In this document: in pieces, positions 1 through 7,816 of the stretch | Position numbering within the stretch: position 1 is the stretch's first letter | Layout of the letters: each line of letters begins with the position of its first letter | NCBI RefSeq assembly: GCF_001047675.1 | Contig: NZ_CP011975.1 | Coordinates: 62,001 to 126,000, forward strand | Reading direction: 5' to 3' | Source of the DNA: Yersinia aleksiciae | GTDB taxonomy: Bacteria > Pseudomonadota > Gammaproteobacteria > Enterobacterales > Enterobacteriaceae | DNA: 64,000 bases | Notes under the pieces: model-generated | What the model saw: only the letters and a program-made list of their open reading frames with translations | Database searches by the model: none | What the model was told of the DNA's origin: nothing | Program-made: the position numbers and the translations under genes

Positions 1-22
1 AAATCATTGTTACAAACTACGC

Positions 23-166
23 TTACCATGGAATAATCGAAGTAATAGTACAAATACCCGTTGAAAAAGTTCCCCCTTGGTCACAATAACTATCAAGGGC
101 TAATAGATAAAACAAGCAACAAACGGCAATGATCCCTACCGTTGCAACAAGTTTCTTTATGTTCAA
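23..166 (-). CDS. mgrB: MgrB, small membrane regulator of PhoQ
   Basis: A 47-residue inner-membrane peptide read from a TTG start. In enterics MgrB binds the sensor kinase PhoQ and damps it, giving negative feedback on PhoPQ. The sequence shows a short basic N terminus (MNIKK), one hydrophobic segment at about residues 6-24, and a periplasmic tail with cysteines at 28 and 39, the same positions as in E. coli MgrB, ending in IIPW. AGAAGG lies 8 nt before the TTG; an in-frame GTG three codons upstream is the alternative start. Total length equals that of E. coli MgrB, and yobH is its neighbour there too. It is too short and has too unusual a start for routine gene calling. Confidence 0.88.
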   Translation of the reverse strand: MNIKKLVATVGIIAVCCLFYLLALDSYCDQGGTFSTGICTITSIIPW

Positions 167-195
167 ATCGGACACCTTCTTCAACGTTTTTTTAA

Positions 196-230
196 ATTAT
201 ACTGGATCAAACATCAACCATTTATAGCCA
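196..230 (-). promoter_or_regulatory. PhoP-box promoter of mgrB
   Basis: Read on the minus strand, TGGCTA, five bases, GGTTGA, twelve bases and then TATAAT lie 30 bp ahead of the mgrB start. This matches the layout of PhoP-activated promoters, in which two GTTTA-type half sites 11 bp apart replace the -35 element. The half sites match four and five of six consensus bases. Control of mgrB by PhoP is established in E. coli; its use here is inferred. Confidence 0.55.
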
Positions 231-410
231 ATATGTAATTACTAATGTCGTTATCACATCATGATCCGACGCTAACTAGAGTTTTTACTGTTTCATCTTA
301 TAAATCAATATAATTTAGGATTTTTACTATTAATTGACGCATTATTATAAGTTAAACTATTAAATATATACTCAGCATAATAAGTAAAACTAATTACACG
401 GAGTGACTAC

Positions 411-644
411 ATGAGCTTATTTAGACTTTTTTTAGTGGCAGCAATCGTTTATCTTGGCCTGCTGTATTCAGGTTATGGTGTACTTATTGGTAGTGAGAAG
501 AACGCAGCAGGCTTGGGCTTACAATGTCAGTATCTAACTGCCAGAAATATTGCGACAGCTCAATTTATAAACGGTGAAAATGGCATCATCGGTGTCAGTA
601 ACTGCCCATTAGTGAAAAAGATAGGTAACAACGTATTTGAATAA
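411..644 (+). CDS. yobH: YobH-family small exported/membrane protein
   Basis: A 77-residue protein with one N-terminal hydrophobic segment (residues about 4-22) followed by the conserved core GYGVLIGSEKNAAGLGLQC and a second cysteine in the NCPL motif. Both are hallmarks of E. coli YobH, whose function is unknown. The two cysteines probably lie outside the membrane and could pair. GGAG stands 8 nt before the ATG. It is divergent from mgrB, its neighbour in other enterics. A hairpin follows the stop codon. Confidence 0.85.
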   Translation: MSLFRLFLVAAIVYLGLLYSGYGVLIGSEKNAAGLGLQCQYLTARNIATAQFINGENGIIGVSNCPLVKKIGNNVFE

Positions 645-649
645 TCAAC

Positions 650-674
650 CTGCGGGTTTGCTATCAACCCGCAG
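650..674 (+). terminator. hairpin after yobH
   Basis: CTGCGGGTT and AACCCGCAG form a 9-bp stem directly behind the yobH stop codon. No clear T-run follows, so intrinsic termination is likely but not certain. Confidence 0.55.
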
Positions 675-762
675 ACTAATTTGCTCATCTCTGATGGTGG
701 CACCCAGAGCAGCGTTGGTTTGTAGGTGATGTACGGGTAAACCAGCAGTAATCAATAACTTG

Positions 763-1002
763 TCACTTTTGTGTAAACTTCATATCAATCAATGCAATAG
801 CTTTCTCAATTGCACGTTTAGTCACTGGATCAGCACCTGCTGGATGTGTTGAGAAATCAATAGATTTGAGCTGATGTGACATTTTATCCCGCACCTCTGT
901 TGGTGCAATAATATCAATTACATCAAGGATTTGTTTAATCACCAGTTGGCACGCAACCAAATCAGAGACCAACTCTTGGTCATTAGTGAACATGTCAGAC
1001 AT
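763..1002 (-). CDS. small helical protein, distantly YecF/DUF2594-like
   Basis: A 79-residue soluble, acidic protein of unknown function. The start at MSDMFTND is chosen because AAGGA sits 7 nt upstream; a longer reading from a further upstream ATG lacks such a site. The N-terminal part ([19 protein letters not shown]) resembles the same region of YecF encoded at 61109 ([16 protein letters not shown]), in length and in the spacing of the VAC motif, so the two may be distant paralogues. This is inferred by eye. No catalytic motif is visible. Confidence 0.55.
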   Translation of the reverse strand: MSDMFTNDQELVSDLVACQLVIKQILDVIDIIAPTEVRDKMSHQLKSIDFSTHPAGADPVTKRAIEKAIALIDMKFTQK

Positions 1003-1235
1003 CAATAATTCCTTCCCAATAATATTGGGTAAGAATATCACGAGCACGGAAATATTTCTTTAGCCGCCAGTGTCATATTCCTATTGTGACGATGAACGGC
1101 TTAAAATGTTACAGGCTAATTAATAGCCTACTACTCATGGCCCTGCTTGCAGAATAAACCGACAAATTGGTCATGTAATGTACATTACACAAGATATCAG
1201 GATGTAACTCACTATTTAGACGCTAAAAGTTGGAT

Positions 1236-1274
1236 ATAAAAAAACCAGGTATGATTGTCATCGATTACCTGGTT
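1236..1274 (-). terminator. intrinsic terminator downstream of the 37-aa gene
   Basis: On the minus strand AACCAGGTA pairs with TACCTGGTT and is followed by a run of seven T residues: a textbook Rho-independent terminator. It closes the transcript carrying the small ORF at 1321-1434, which supports that ORF as a real transcription unit. Confidence 0.8.
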
Positions 1275-1320
1275 CTAGGGATAAATAATTGTATGTATGC
1301 CGATCACAATATTCCTAATC

Positions 1321-1434
1321 TCACAGTTTATCACCTCCTGCGCCTTTACCTTTATGCAGGACCATTACTGGCATTTTTAGAAAAACGGTTACACCAACAA
1401 CCGCGATCAGAGTCATAATCACTGTTATCAACAT
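1321..1434 (-). CDS. 37-aa single-span membrane peptide
   Basis: A short gene reading MLITVIMTLIAVVGV at its N terminus: one hydrophobic helix (residues 2-18), a second weakly hydrophobic stretch, and a basic glycine-rich tail ending KGAGGDKL. GAGGTG lies 7 nt before the ATG, and an intrinsic terminator follows about 50 nt after the stop. The last codons contain a strong AGGAGG placed 8 nt before a GTG that opens a six-codon ORF (1304-1324, MRLGIL), overlapping the stop as GTGA. The gene is divergent from the MarA-type regulator at 1673. I do not recognise the family; the gene itself is well supported. Confidence 0.6.
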   Translation of the reverse strand: MLITVIMTLIAVVGVTVFLKMPVMVLHKGKGAGGDKL

Positions 1435-1672
1435 GCGATCACCTCATCATTTTTAATTTCTATTTTTCCAAACTCAACCTTCTACCCTCGGGAGACACCC
1501 CTTCCAGATGACACTACCCTTTTACTATGGCACCAGAAAACTCTTTTGCAAATACTCCCTGAAAACTCTTTATGGCTCATCTCGTGTTATAGCGGCCAAT
1601 TTGGTGTTTTGTGTTGTTCGATTCAACTTGTGTATACTGCACTACTCCTAACCTGAAAAAACAGACTAAATA

Positions 1673-2059
1673 ATGTCACAAGAAAATCATCTCGCGTTAG
1701 TCTGCGCCCTCAGCAAATGGGTCGAAACCCATCTAGGGCGAGTCATCTATCTCGAAGAGTTAGCCATATACTCAGGCTACTCACTTTGGCATATGCAGAA
1801 AATATTTAAAGAAGTGACGGGGATATCGCTAGGCAAGTACATTAGGGAAAGACGTCTAGCGGGGGCTGTTTATCAACTGAGAAGCAGCGATAGCACTATT
1901 TTTGATATTGCTTTGGACTTTGGCTTTGGTTCACAGTCACACTTTACTTATATGTTCAGGAAACGTTACGGCATAACGCCTTATGATTTCAGGCAAAATA
2001 CGGATATTGACCTTAATATCGCGTTACCTTTGCATGCCATTCATCAGAAACTGGCATGA
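1673..2059 (+). CDS. MarA/SoxS/Rob-type AraC-family activator
   Basis: A 128-residue protein made almost entirely of the two helix-turn-helix motifs of the XylS/AraC DNA-binding domain. The first is LEELAIYSGYSLWHMQKIFK, then the linker helix G-KYIRERRL, then the second, IFDIALDFGFGSQSHFTYMF, ending in the signature GITPYDFR. There is no sensory domain, as in MarA, SoxS and RamA, so activity is set by abundance. Members of this family raise efflux and stress genes through marbox sites. A C-terminal tail of about 20 residues beyond the signature is longer than in MarA. Tiny membrane-protein genes flank it on both sides. The exact orthologue cannot be named from sequence alone. Confidence 0.85.
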   Translation: MSQENHLALVCALSKWVETHLGRVIYLEELAIYSGYSLWHMQKIFKEVTGISLGKYIRERRLAGAVYQLRSSDSTIFDIALDFGFGSQSHFTYMFRKRYGITPYDFRQNTDIDLNIALPLHAIHQKLA

Positions 2060-2114
2060 CAGTCCGAAGGTCCCGCTATTCGCCAGAATTCGCATCAACA
2101 CTATTCGGCGAATA

Positions 2115-2279
2115 TCAATCTTTCTTGTAGCAATTCTGCACATCAATGGATTGTACTTCGTTGCGCTGGTGATCTGTCATGTAAGTCATTACAAACATCG
2201 TGCTAACCACAATCAGCGCAGCAAGCAGCAAACCAATAAGTGCAATGACTTTATTATCATCAAACAAGCCCTTATCCAT
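2115..2279 (-). CDS. 54-aa single-span membrane protein
   Basis: MDKGLFDDNKVIALIGLLL opens a 54-residue protein with one strong transmembrane helix (about residues 11-34) and a polar tail containing one cysteine (VQNCYKKD). AGGGAG lies 6 nt before the ATG. It follows the 46-aa gene on the same strand after 27 bp and converges on the MarA-type regulator gene. Family unknown to me. The RBS, helix and close spacing to another small membrane gene support it as a real gene. Confidence 0.6.
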   Translation of the reverse strand: MDKGLFDDNKVIALIGLLLAALIVVSTMFVMTYMTDHQRNEVQSIDVQNCYKKD

Positions 2280-2306
2280 AACATTCTCCCTAATTTCTAT
2301 GGTGGG

Positions 2307-2447
2307 TCAGATTAACCATAGGATCGCAATCAACGTTATTGCAATCAGCAAACATGATGTTGTAAGTAAAACTACGAGCGCAAATTGCGCATCGCCAATT
2401 CCTGTTGAATAATCACCATTTTTGGTGACATTTTGTTGTTTTTTCAA
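2307..2447 (-). CDS. 46-aa single-span membrane protein, TTG start
   Basis: Read from a TTG with AGGT about 9 nt upstream, this encodes a 46-residue protein: a polar N terminus (MKKQQNVTKNGDYSTG) followed by a very hydrophobic helix that runs to the C terminus (LLIAITLIAILWLI). It probably forms a two-gene unit with the 54-aa gene 27 bp downstream. The TTG start makes it less certain than its partner, but no other frame there is open and the hydrophobic pattern is not random. Confidence 0.48.
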   Translation of the reverse strand: MKKQQNVTKNGDYSTGIGDAQFALVVLLTTSCLLIAITLIAILWLI

Positions 2448-2656
2448 AGCGATACCTACTGATGAATATACATCAGCCGTGGCCCTGCATTAAATAACCG
2501 CGTCAACGCCAACTTAATAGTAGGCCACTCCAACGCGATCCTGTCGTAGTCTGGGTTATAGATCAAGCCCATCCATTGTAAAATTAGGGATATTACTCAA
2601 ATACAGTAATGTTCATTATGTATTTTCTGCTCCATTGCTCTACATCACCAAGCTTA

Positions 2657-4171
2657 TCACACCGAAATCACTCCAGTTGCAAGGCTATATAGCGCCACAA
2701 CGGCAGCGAAAATAGCCACTGCAAAAAGGCACTTCTCAATAGGGGTAAATATTGACTTATTCTGCTCACGTTTTGCGATAATAAACAATAAGGTACCGGG
2801 GCCATATATCACTGCCGACAATAAGATATATTTCATGCCCCCCGCATAGACCATCAATATGGCATAGAGTGTGGCAATCAAAGCAAAAACAAAATCTTTC
2901 CGGTACTCGACTGAACCTACCGAGTAGGTTTCTCGCGTCCAGGCTAGTTTCAACCCATAGGCTGCAACCAACAGATAGGGGATCAGCACTAACGAGCTGG
3001 TTAACTCCAATGCGAGTTGGAAGGCATACTCAGTAAAAAGCGTAACAATTAAGAATAATTGAATAAAAATATTCGACATCCAAACCGCAGCAGAGGGTAC
3101 ACCTCGTTTATTTTCAGTCGCAAATATCCGAGGCATGATGTTGCTTTTAGCTGCAGAATAGAGTGCTTCTGCCGCCAACAGAGTCCAGGAGAGATAGGCA
3201 CCCATAACTGAAATAATTAATCCAATACTGATAAATATGGCCCCCCACCGACCGACAATATGCTCTAACACGCCAGCCATTGAAGGTTGACGTAAAGCAG
3301 CGAGGTCTGAGCGGAGCAATACACCATAGGAGAGCATCGTAACCAAAACCAGCAGACATAACACGCCAATAAAACCTAACACCGTCGCAATACCCACATG
3401 TTTTCTTTCTTTGGCGTAGCGGGAATAGACACTCGCCCCTTCGATGCCGACAAAAACAAATACTGTGACCAACATGGTGCTGCGCACTTGTGAAAAGAGA
3501 GACTGAGAACCGGCACCTATTTCTAATGCAGCATGCCCCGTATAGCCATAATCATCAAGATGAGTGAGATCACCTATAGCCCCTAAGGGTTGAGTCCCCC
3601 AGAAGTTTAATGCGAAAGTATCGGTGTGAAATGCAAATGCCAGCACGATGACAAAGATAAATATCGGAATAACCTTAGCGAAAGTGGCAATAGTATTAAT
3701 CGCGGCAGCTTCTTTGATGCCACGTAACACCATAAAATGGAAACTCCATAAAATTAATGACGCAATTAAAACGGCGGACAATGTGTTGCCATCGCCAAAT
3801 AGCGGGAAGAATGCCCCTAATGTCGATTTGATCAAAACGAAATAAGACACGCTGCCAATACACGCCCCAGCCCAGAAACCGATAGCCGAAGCAAAACCGG
3901 CATAATCACCGAATCCAGTTTTGGCATAAATATAAACGCCGGAATCCAAATCCGGTTTGCGCTGTGCCAATGTCTGAAAAACAAAAGCCAGCGTCAACAT
4001 ACCACCACCGGCAATAATCCAGGCAATGATGGCACCGAAGCCACCTGTGGCGCGGCCAAATGTAGCTGGTAAAGAGAAAATACCGGCACCGATCATGGAA
4101 CCCACAACAAGTGAAGTTAATGCCCATAGTGACAGTTTTTTATTTGATGAAGCCGCCATATTCATTCCCAT
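2657..4171 (-). CDS. ArcD/YdgI-type amino-acid antiporter
   Basis: A 504-residue APC-superfamily carrier with about 12 to 14 hydrophobic segments. The N-terminal signature VVGSMIGAGIFSLPATFG is the substrate-binding helix-1 motif of basic amino-acid/polyamine antiporters, and GAYLSWTLLAAEALYSAA and RIFATENKRGVPSAA match the E. coli YdgI/ArcD arginine-ornithine antiporter family. It exchanges amino acids across the inner membrane; arginine for ornithine is the likely pair, by family only. No arc operon enzymes lie beside it. ATGs stand at codons 1, 3 and 5; GGGA 6 nt before codon 5 makes a start at 4159 equally likely. Confidence 0.82.
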   Translation of the reverse strand: MGMNMAASSNKKLSLWALTSLVVGSMIGAGIFSLPATFGRATGGFGAIIAWIIAGGGMLTLAFVFQTLAQRKPDLDSGVYIYAKTGFGDYAGFASAIGFWAGACIGSVSYFVLIKSTLGAFFPLFGDGNTLSAVLIASLILWSFHFMVLRGIKEAAAINTIATFAKVIPIFIFVIVLAFAFHTDTFALNFWGTQPLGAIGDLTHLDDYGYTGHAALEIGAGSQSLFSQVRSTMLVTVFVFVGIEGASVYSRYAKERKHVGIATVLGFIGVLCLLVLVTMLSYGVLLRSDLAALRQPSMAGVLEHIVGRWGAIFISIGLIISVMGAYLSWTLLAAEALYSAAKSNIMPRIFATENKRGVPSAAVWMSNIFIQLFLIVTLFTEYAFQLALELTSSLVLIPYLLVAAYGLKLAWTRETYSVGSVEYRKDFVFALIATLYAILMVYAGGMKYILLSAVIYGPGTLLFIIAKREQNKSIFTPIEKCLFAVAIFAAVVALYSLATGVISV

Positions 4172-4301
4172 TGATATTAGATAATCCTATATAAGACAGA
4201 TTAACCTAATAAAAGATTAAGTCCTATAGATGCTCTTCAGTGAAAATGTGAGCTTCCATTAAAAGTTGAATATTCATAGTTGGAGTATAGCAAGAGAAAA
4301 T

Positions 4302-4338
4302 AATGCACGTAGCCATCATAGAAAAGATGCCGTGCATT
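4302..4338 (-). terminator. hairpin downstream of the GNAT gene
   Basis: AATGCACG and CGTGCATT form an 8-bp stem around a 21-nt loop, followed on the minus strand by ATTTTC. It is placed to end the transcript of the acetyltransferase at 4432. Confidence 0.5.
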
Positions 4339-4431
4339 GATTGAGAATTGAATTCAGCTGAGCAGTGACCTATTAGATAGGCATTTGAGCACTATAATAT
4401 TTTATCTATTTAGCCCTATTTTCGGGACAAT

Positions 4432-4857
4432 CTAGCCAATCAGATTTTTCGTCAAATAATAGCGATGGTACTCATCCACGACATTTTCTAGCGCCATTTT
4501 CAATTGATATCCGTGTTTTTCATAAAAAGGCCGAGCTTGAAAACTGAATGTATCGACTTGAGCGAACTTACATCCCCGCTGTAGTGCTTCCTGCTCCACA
4601 CTTTGCATTAATTGACTGCCAGCCCCCGTATGACGTAATGTCTCTGATACCCACAGTAGTTCAATACTGAGATAATTACCTAATGTATAGCCTATAATCC
4701 CCCCTAACTTCTCCCCCTGCTCACCGGTGATAAAAACAGCTAATGGTTTACGGCTCTTATCGCCAACAAAATTACGGTTAAAGCTCCTCAACCCTGCCAT
4801 AACTTCTGCCACATCTTCAGTCGTTGGGGTATCCGTCATCGTCAACTTCATTGTCAT
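4432..4857 (-). CDS. GNAT-family N-acetyltransferase
   Basis: A 141-residue protein with the GNAT fold. The acceptor-side strand LSIELLWVSETLRHTGAGSQ contains the acetyl-CoA pyrophosphate-binding loop (R-x-x-G-x-G as RHTGAGS), followed by helix LMQSVEQEALQRGCKFAQVDTF and the motif-B end ARPFYEKHGYQ. The substrate cannot be inferred. Single gene, with a hairpin downstream. Confidence 0.85.
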   Translation of the reverse strand: MTMKLTMTDTPTTEDVAEVMAGLRSFNRNFVGDKSRKPLAVFITGEQGEKLGGIIGYTLGNYLSIELLWVSETLRHTGAGSQLMQSVEQEALQRGCKFAQVDTFSFQARPFYEKHGYQLKMALENVVDEYHRYYLTKNLIG

Positions 4858-5050
4858 TACTCCTCGCTTTGATCACACTAACACGACTCTATTTTATCTT
4901 TTTTTCTAGCATATTCTCGTAGATAAGAGTTTTATTATTGGGTAATAACTAACAAAAAATAAATGCTATTAATAACCATTTGCATTTATAATACCGAAAC
5001 CGTTTTTTATATTTGTACCAATTTCCCTCTGTAATTGTAAGGATGTCTCA

Positions 5051-6769
5051 ATGCTCCGCCGTTTCTTCTCTTATTACACCCCATATAAAGGGCTTTTCTA
5101 TCTGGATTTCGGTTGTGCCATTCTTGCTGGATTGCTGGAACTGAGCTTCCCAATGGCCGTAAAATTGTTCATCGATAAATTACTCCCAAATCAGGATTGG
5201 GTGTTAATCATCTGGGCAGCGGCTGGCCTATTGCTGATTTATCTACTGAATACCGCGCTAATGGCGATCGTTAACTACTGGGGGCATGCACTCGGTGTCG
5301 GCATCGAAACAGATATGCGCCGTCAGGCATTCAGCCATCTGCAAAAGCTCTCTTTTAGCTATTACGACAATGTGAAGACTGGTCATATCATTACCCATGT
5401 CACCAAAGACCTCGAAGAAGTTGGGGAAATTGCCCATCACGGCCCAGAGGATCTCTTTATTGCTGTGATGACCTTTATTGGCGCATTTATCCTGATGGCA
5501 TCCGTTCATCTGCCACTCGCTATGCTCACTATCGTTATCGTGCCGTTTATGACCTATCTGGTCAGCCGTTATGGTTCACAAATGACGGAGACTTGGCGCA
5601 AGTTATTTGGCCAAGTGGGTAATTTTAATGCCCGAATTGAAGAAAGTATCGGTGGTATTCGCGTGGTGAAAGCATTTGCGAACGAATCTCACGAAAAGAA
5701 ATTGTTCGCTAAAGATAACGAAAACTACCGCACCACTAAACTGCGGGCTTACCGCATTATGACCACCAGCATGACCATGAGCTACTTAAGCACACGTTTG
5801 GTGCAGTTGATTGTGATGGTGGCGGGTACTTGGTACGTGGTTCATGACCAACTGAGTTACGGCGGATTTGTCGGTTTTCTGTTGCTGGTCGAAGTCTTTT
5901 TCCGCCCCGTTGCGAAAATAACTTCTGTGCTGGAGAGTTATCCTAAGGGTATCGCTGGATTCAAACGATTCACTCAATTGATTGATACGTTGCCTGACAT
6001 TGTCGATCAACCCAATGCGCGTCCGGTCGGTCATCTGCGTGGCGATATTTGTTACCAAAATGTCAGTTTTGGTTATTCACCGCAGAATAAAATTTTCTCC
6101 GACTTGAACCTGCAAATCCGTGCGGGTGAGACAGTGGCATTCGTCGGGCCATCTGGGGCCGGTAAAACTACATTATGCTCTTTGTTGCCCCGCTTCTACG
6201 AACTGGATGGTGGTGCAATCACTATCGACGGTATCAATATTCGTGATATGACCCAGCAGTCACTACGTAATAATATTGGTATTGTGCAGCAGGATGTTTT
6301 CTTATTCGGCGGTTCTATTCGTGAGAATATTGCCTATGGCAAGCTGGATGCCAGTGACGACGAAATCATGGCTGCCGCGCAACAAGCTCGACTCGATGAG
6401 TTGATTGAAAGTCTGCCTGATGGTCTCGATACCGTTGTTGGTGAACGCGGGGTGAAATTATCGGGTGGCCAGAAGCAGCGTCTATCCATTGCGCGTATCT
6501 TCCTGAAAAATCCACCGATTTTGATTTTGGATGAGGCAACTTCTGCGCTAGATACCGCCACGGAGCAGGCCATCCAACTCGCACTCACTGAGCTATCTCA
6601 GGGGCGAACCACGCTGGTGATTGCTCACCGCTTAGCCACCATCCAAAATGCCGATCGCATCATTGTGGTCGATAAAGAAGGGATTGTTGAACAAGGTGAA
6701 CATCACGAACTGCTCGCCCGTAAAGGGGCCTATGCCAAACTGCATAATGCGCAGTTCAGTGCAGCCTGA
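5051..6769 (+). CDS. ABC-type half-transporter (permease-ATPase fusion)
   Basis: A 572-residue exporter subunit of the MsbA/LmrA type. Residues 1-300 hold about six transmembrane helices, with an EAA-like coupling loop. The ATPase domain follows with Walker A GPSGAGKTT, Q-loop GIVQQD, signature LSGGQKQR, Walker B ILILDEATSALD and the switch histidine in VIAHRL. It would work as a homodimer in the inner membrane; substrate (drug, lipid or peptide) unknown. AAGGA lies 8 nt before the start. The RIO-type kinase gene follows after about 100 bp on the same strand. Confidence 0.9.
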   Translation: MLRRFFSYYTPYKGLFYLDFGCAILAGLLELSFPMAVKLFIDKLLPNQDWVLIIWAAAGLLLIYLLNTALMAIVNYWGHALGVGIETDMRRQAFSHLQKLSFSYYDNVKTGHIITHVTKDLEEVGEIAHHGPEDLFIAVMTFIGAFILMASVHLPLAMLTIVIVPFMTYLVSRYGSQMTETWRKLFGQVGNFNARIEESIGGIRVVKAFANESHEKKLFAKDNENYRTTKLRAYRIMTTSMTMSYLSTRLVQLIVMVAGTWYVVHDQLSYGGFVGFLLLVEVFFRPVAKITSVLESYPKGIAGFKRFTQLIDTLPDIVDQPNARPVGHLRGDICYQNVSFGYSPQNKIFSDLNLQIRAGETVAFVGPSGAGKTTLCSLLPRFYELDGGAITIDGINIRDMTQQSLRNNIGIVQQDVFLFGGSIRENIAYGKLDASDDEIMAAAQQARLDELIESLPDGLDTVVGERGVKLSGGQKQRLSIARIFLKNPPILILDEATSALDTATEQAIQLALTELSQGRTTLVIAHRLATIQNADRIIVVDKEGIVEQGEHHELLARKGAYAKLHNAQFSAA

Positions 6770-6871
6770 AACCGTGTAAAAACCCACCTGCAGATGGGTG
6801 TGAATGGTAAACTGGAGGAAAATTCAGCCAAAGCCATTCCATCGCGGGCTTAAATAGGGTACAAGGACGCC

Positions 6872-7720
6872 ATGAAAATTCCAAAACGAATCCAACCGCT
6901 GGTTGATGACGGCTTGGTTGACGAAGTCATCCGTCGTTTGAAAAGTGGCAAAGAAGCTGATGTCTATGTTGTCCGTTGTGGATCGGATATCCGCTGCGCT
7001 AAAGTTTATAAAGAAGCTGAGAACCGCAGTTTCAAACAGGCCGTCCAATACCAGGAGGGGCGTAAGGTCCGCAATAGTCGTGACGCCCGAGCCATGGCCA
7101 AAGGCTCTAAATTTGGTCGCAAACAGCAAGAAGACACTTGGCAAACGGCCGAAGTTGATGCGTTATATCTGTTAGCTAACGCAGGTGTTCGTGTGCCACA
7201 GCCCTATGCATGTCTCGATGGTGTTCTGCTGATGGAACTGGTTACCGATGCCGACGGCCTTGCCGCACCTCGTCTCAGTGACGTGCCATTTACCAAAGAA
7301 CAAGCGGTGATCGACCATGCGGTGATGATCCGATATGTGGTCCGTATGCTTTGTGCCGGGTTAGTCCACGGTGACTTATCAGAGTTTAATGTCTTAATCG
7401 ACAAAGACGGACCAGTCATTATCGATTTGCCTCAAGCGGTCAATGCAGCGGCTAACAACCACGCTAAAGCCATGCTACAGCGTGATGTCGCGAATATGAC
7501 CCATTATTATGGTCAATACGCGCCCGAACTGCTTGACCGTAAATATGCCAAAGAGATGTGGGCACTCTATGAAGATGGAAAGTTGCATCCTGAGACTCAA
7601 CTGACTGGCGAGTTTGCGGAAAGCACAGAAGCCGCTGATGTTGAGGGTGTGCTAGAGGAAATTAAAGCGGTTATCGCTGAAGAGCAAGAACGTCTGCGTG
7701 AAGCGCAAGATCCTTATTAA
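6872..7720 (+). CDS. RIO-family atypical serine protein kinase
   Basis: A 282-residue protein with the RIO kinase core. The nucleotide-binding region is KSGKEADVYVV with the lysine in AKVYK, the hinge is LLMELV, the catalytic loop is HGDLSEFNVLI (Asp and Asn present), and the metal-binding motif is IDLPQAV in place of DFG. Such kinases autophosphorylate on serine; bacterial substrates are poorly known. An acidic C-terminal helix of about 50 residues follows the kinase domain. AAGGA sits 6 nt before the ATG. A hairpin at 7757 separates it from the convergent diguanylate cyclase gene. Confidence 0.88.
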   Translation: MKIPKRIQPLVDDGLVDEVIRRLKSGKEADVYVVRCGSDIRCAKVYKEAENRSFKQAVQYQEGRKVRNSRDARAMAKGSKFGRKQQEDTWQTAEVDALYLLANAGVRVPQPYACLDGVLLMELVTDADGLAAPRLSDVPFTKEQAVIDHAVMIRYVVRMLCAGLVHGDLSEFNVLIDKDGPVIIDLPQAVNAAANNHAKAMLQRDVANMTHYYGQYAPELLDRKYAKEMWALYEDGKLHPETQLTGEFAESTEAADVEGVLEEIKAVIAEEQERLREAQDPY

Positions 7721-7756
7721 TTAGTCACCCTAGGCTAATCTGCAAAAGTATACATA

Positions 7757-7801
7757 AAGGGGCAAGTGAAATACCGCACCACGCTATTTCGCCCTGCCCC
7801 T
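7757..7801. terminator. shared hairpin between convergent genes
   Basis: AGGGGCA and TGCCCCT, with further inner pairing of GTGAAATA and TATTTCGC, form a long stem between the RIO kinase gene and the convergent GGDEF gene. A short T-run lies on the minus side. Confidence 0.65.
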
Positions 7802-7816
7802 CATATCGCTCACGTG

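Noticed and set aside
2200..2412. Plus-strand frame opposite the 46- and 54-aa genes
   Set aside because: It is the antisense shadow of two frames that have their own ribosome-binding sites and hydrophobic helices.
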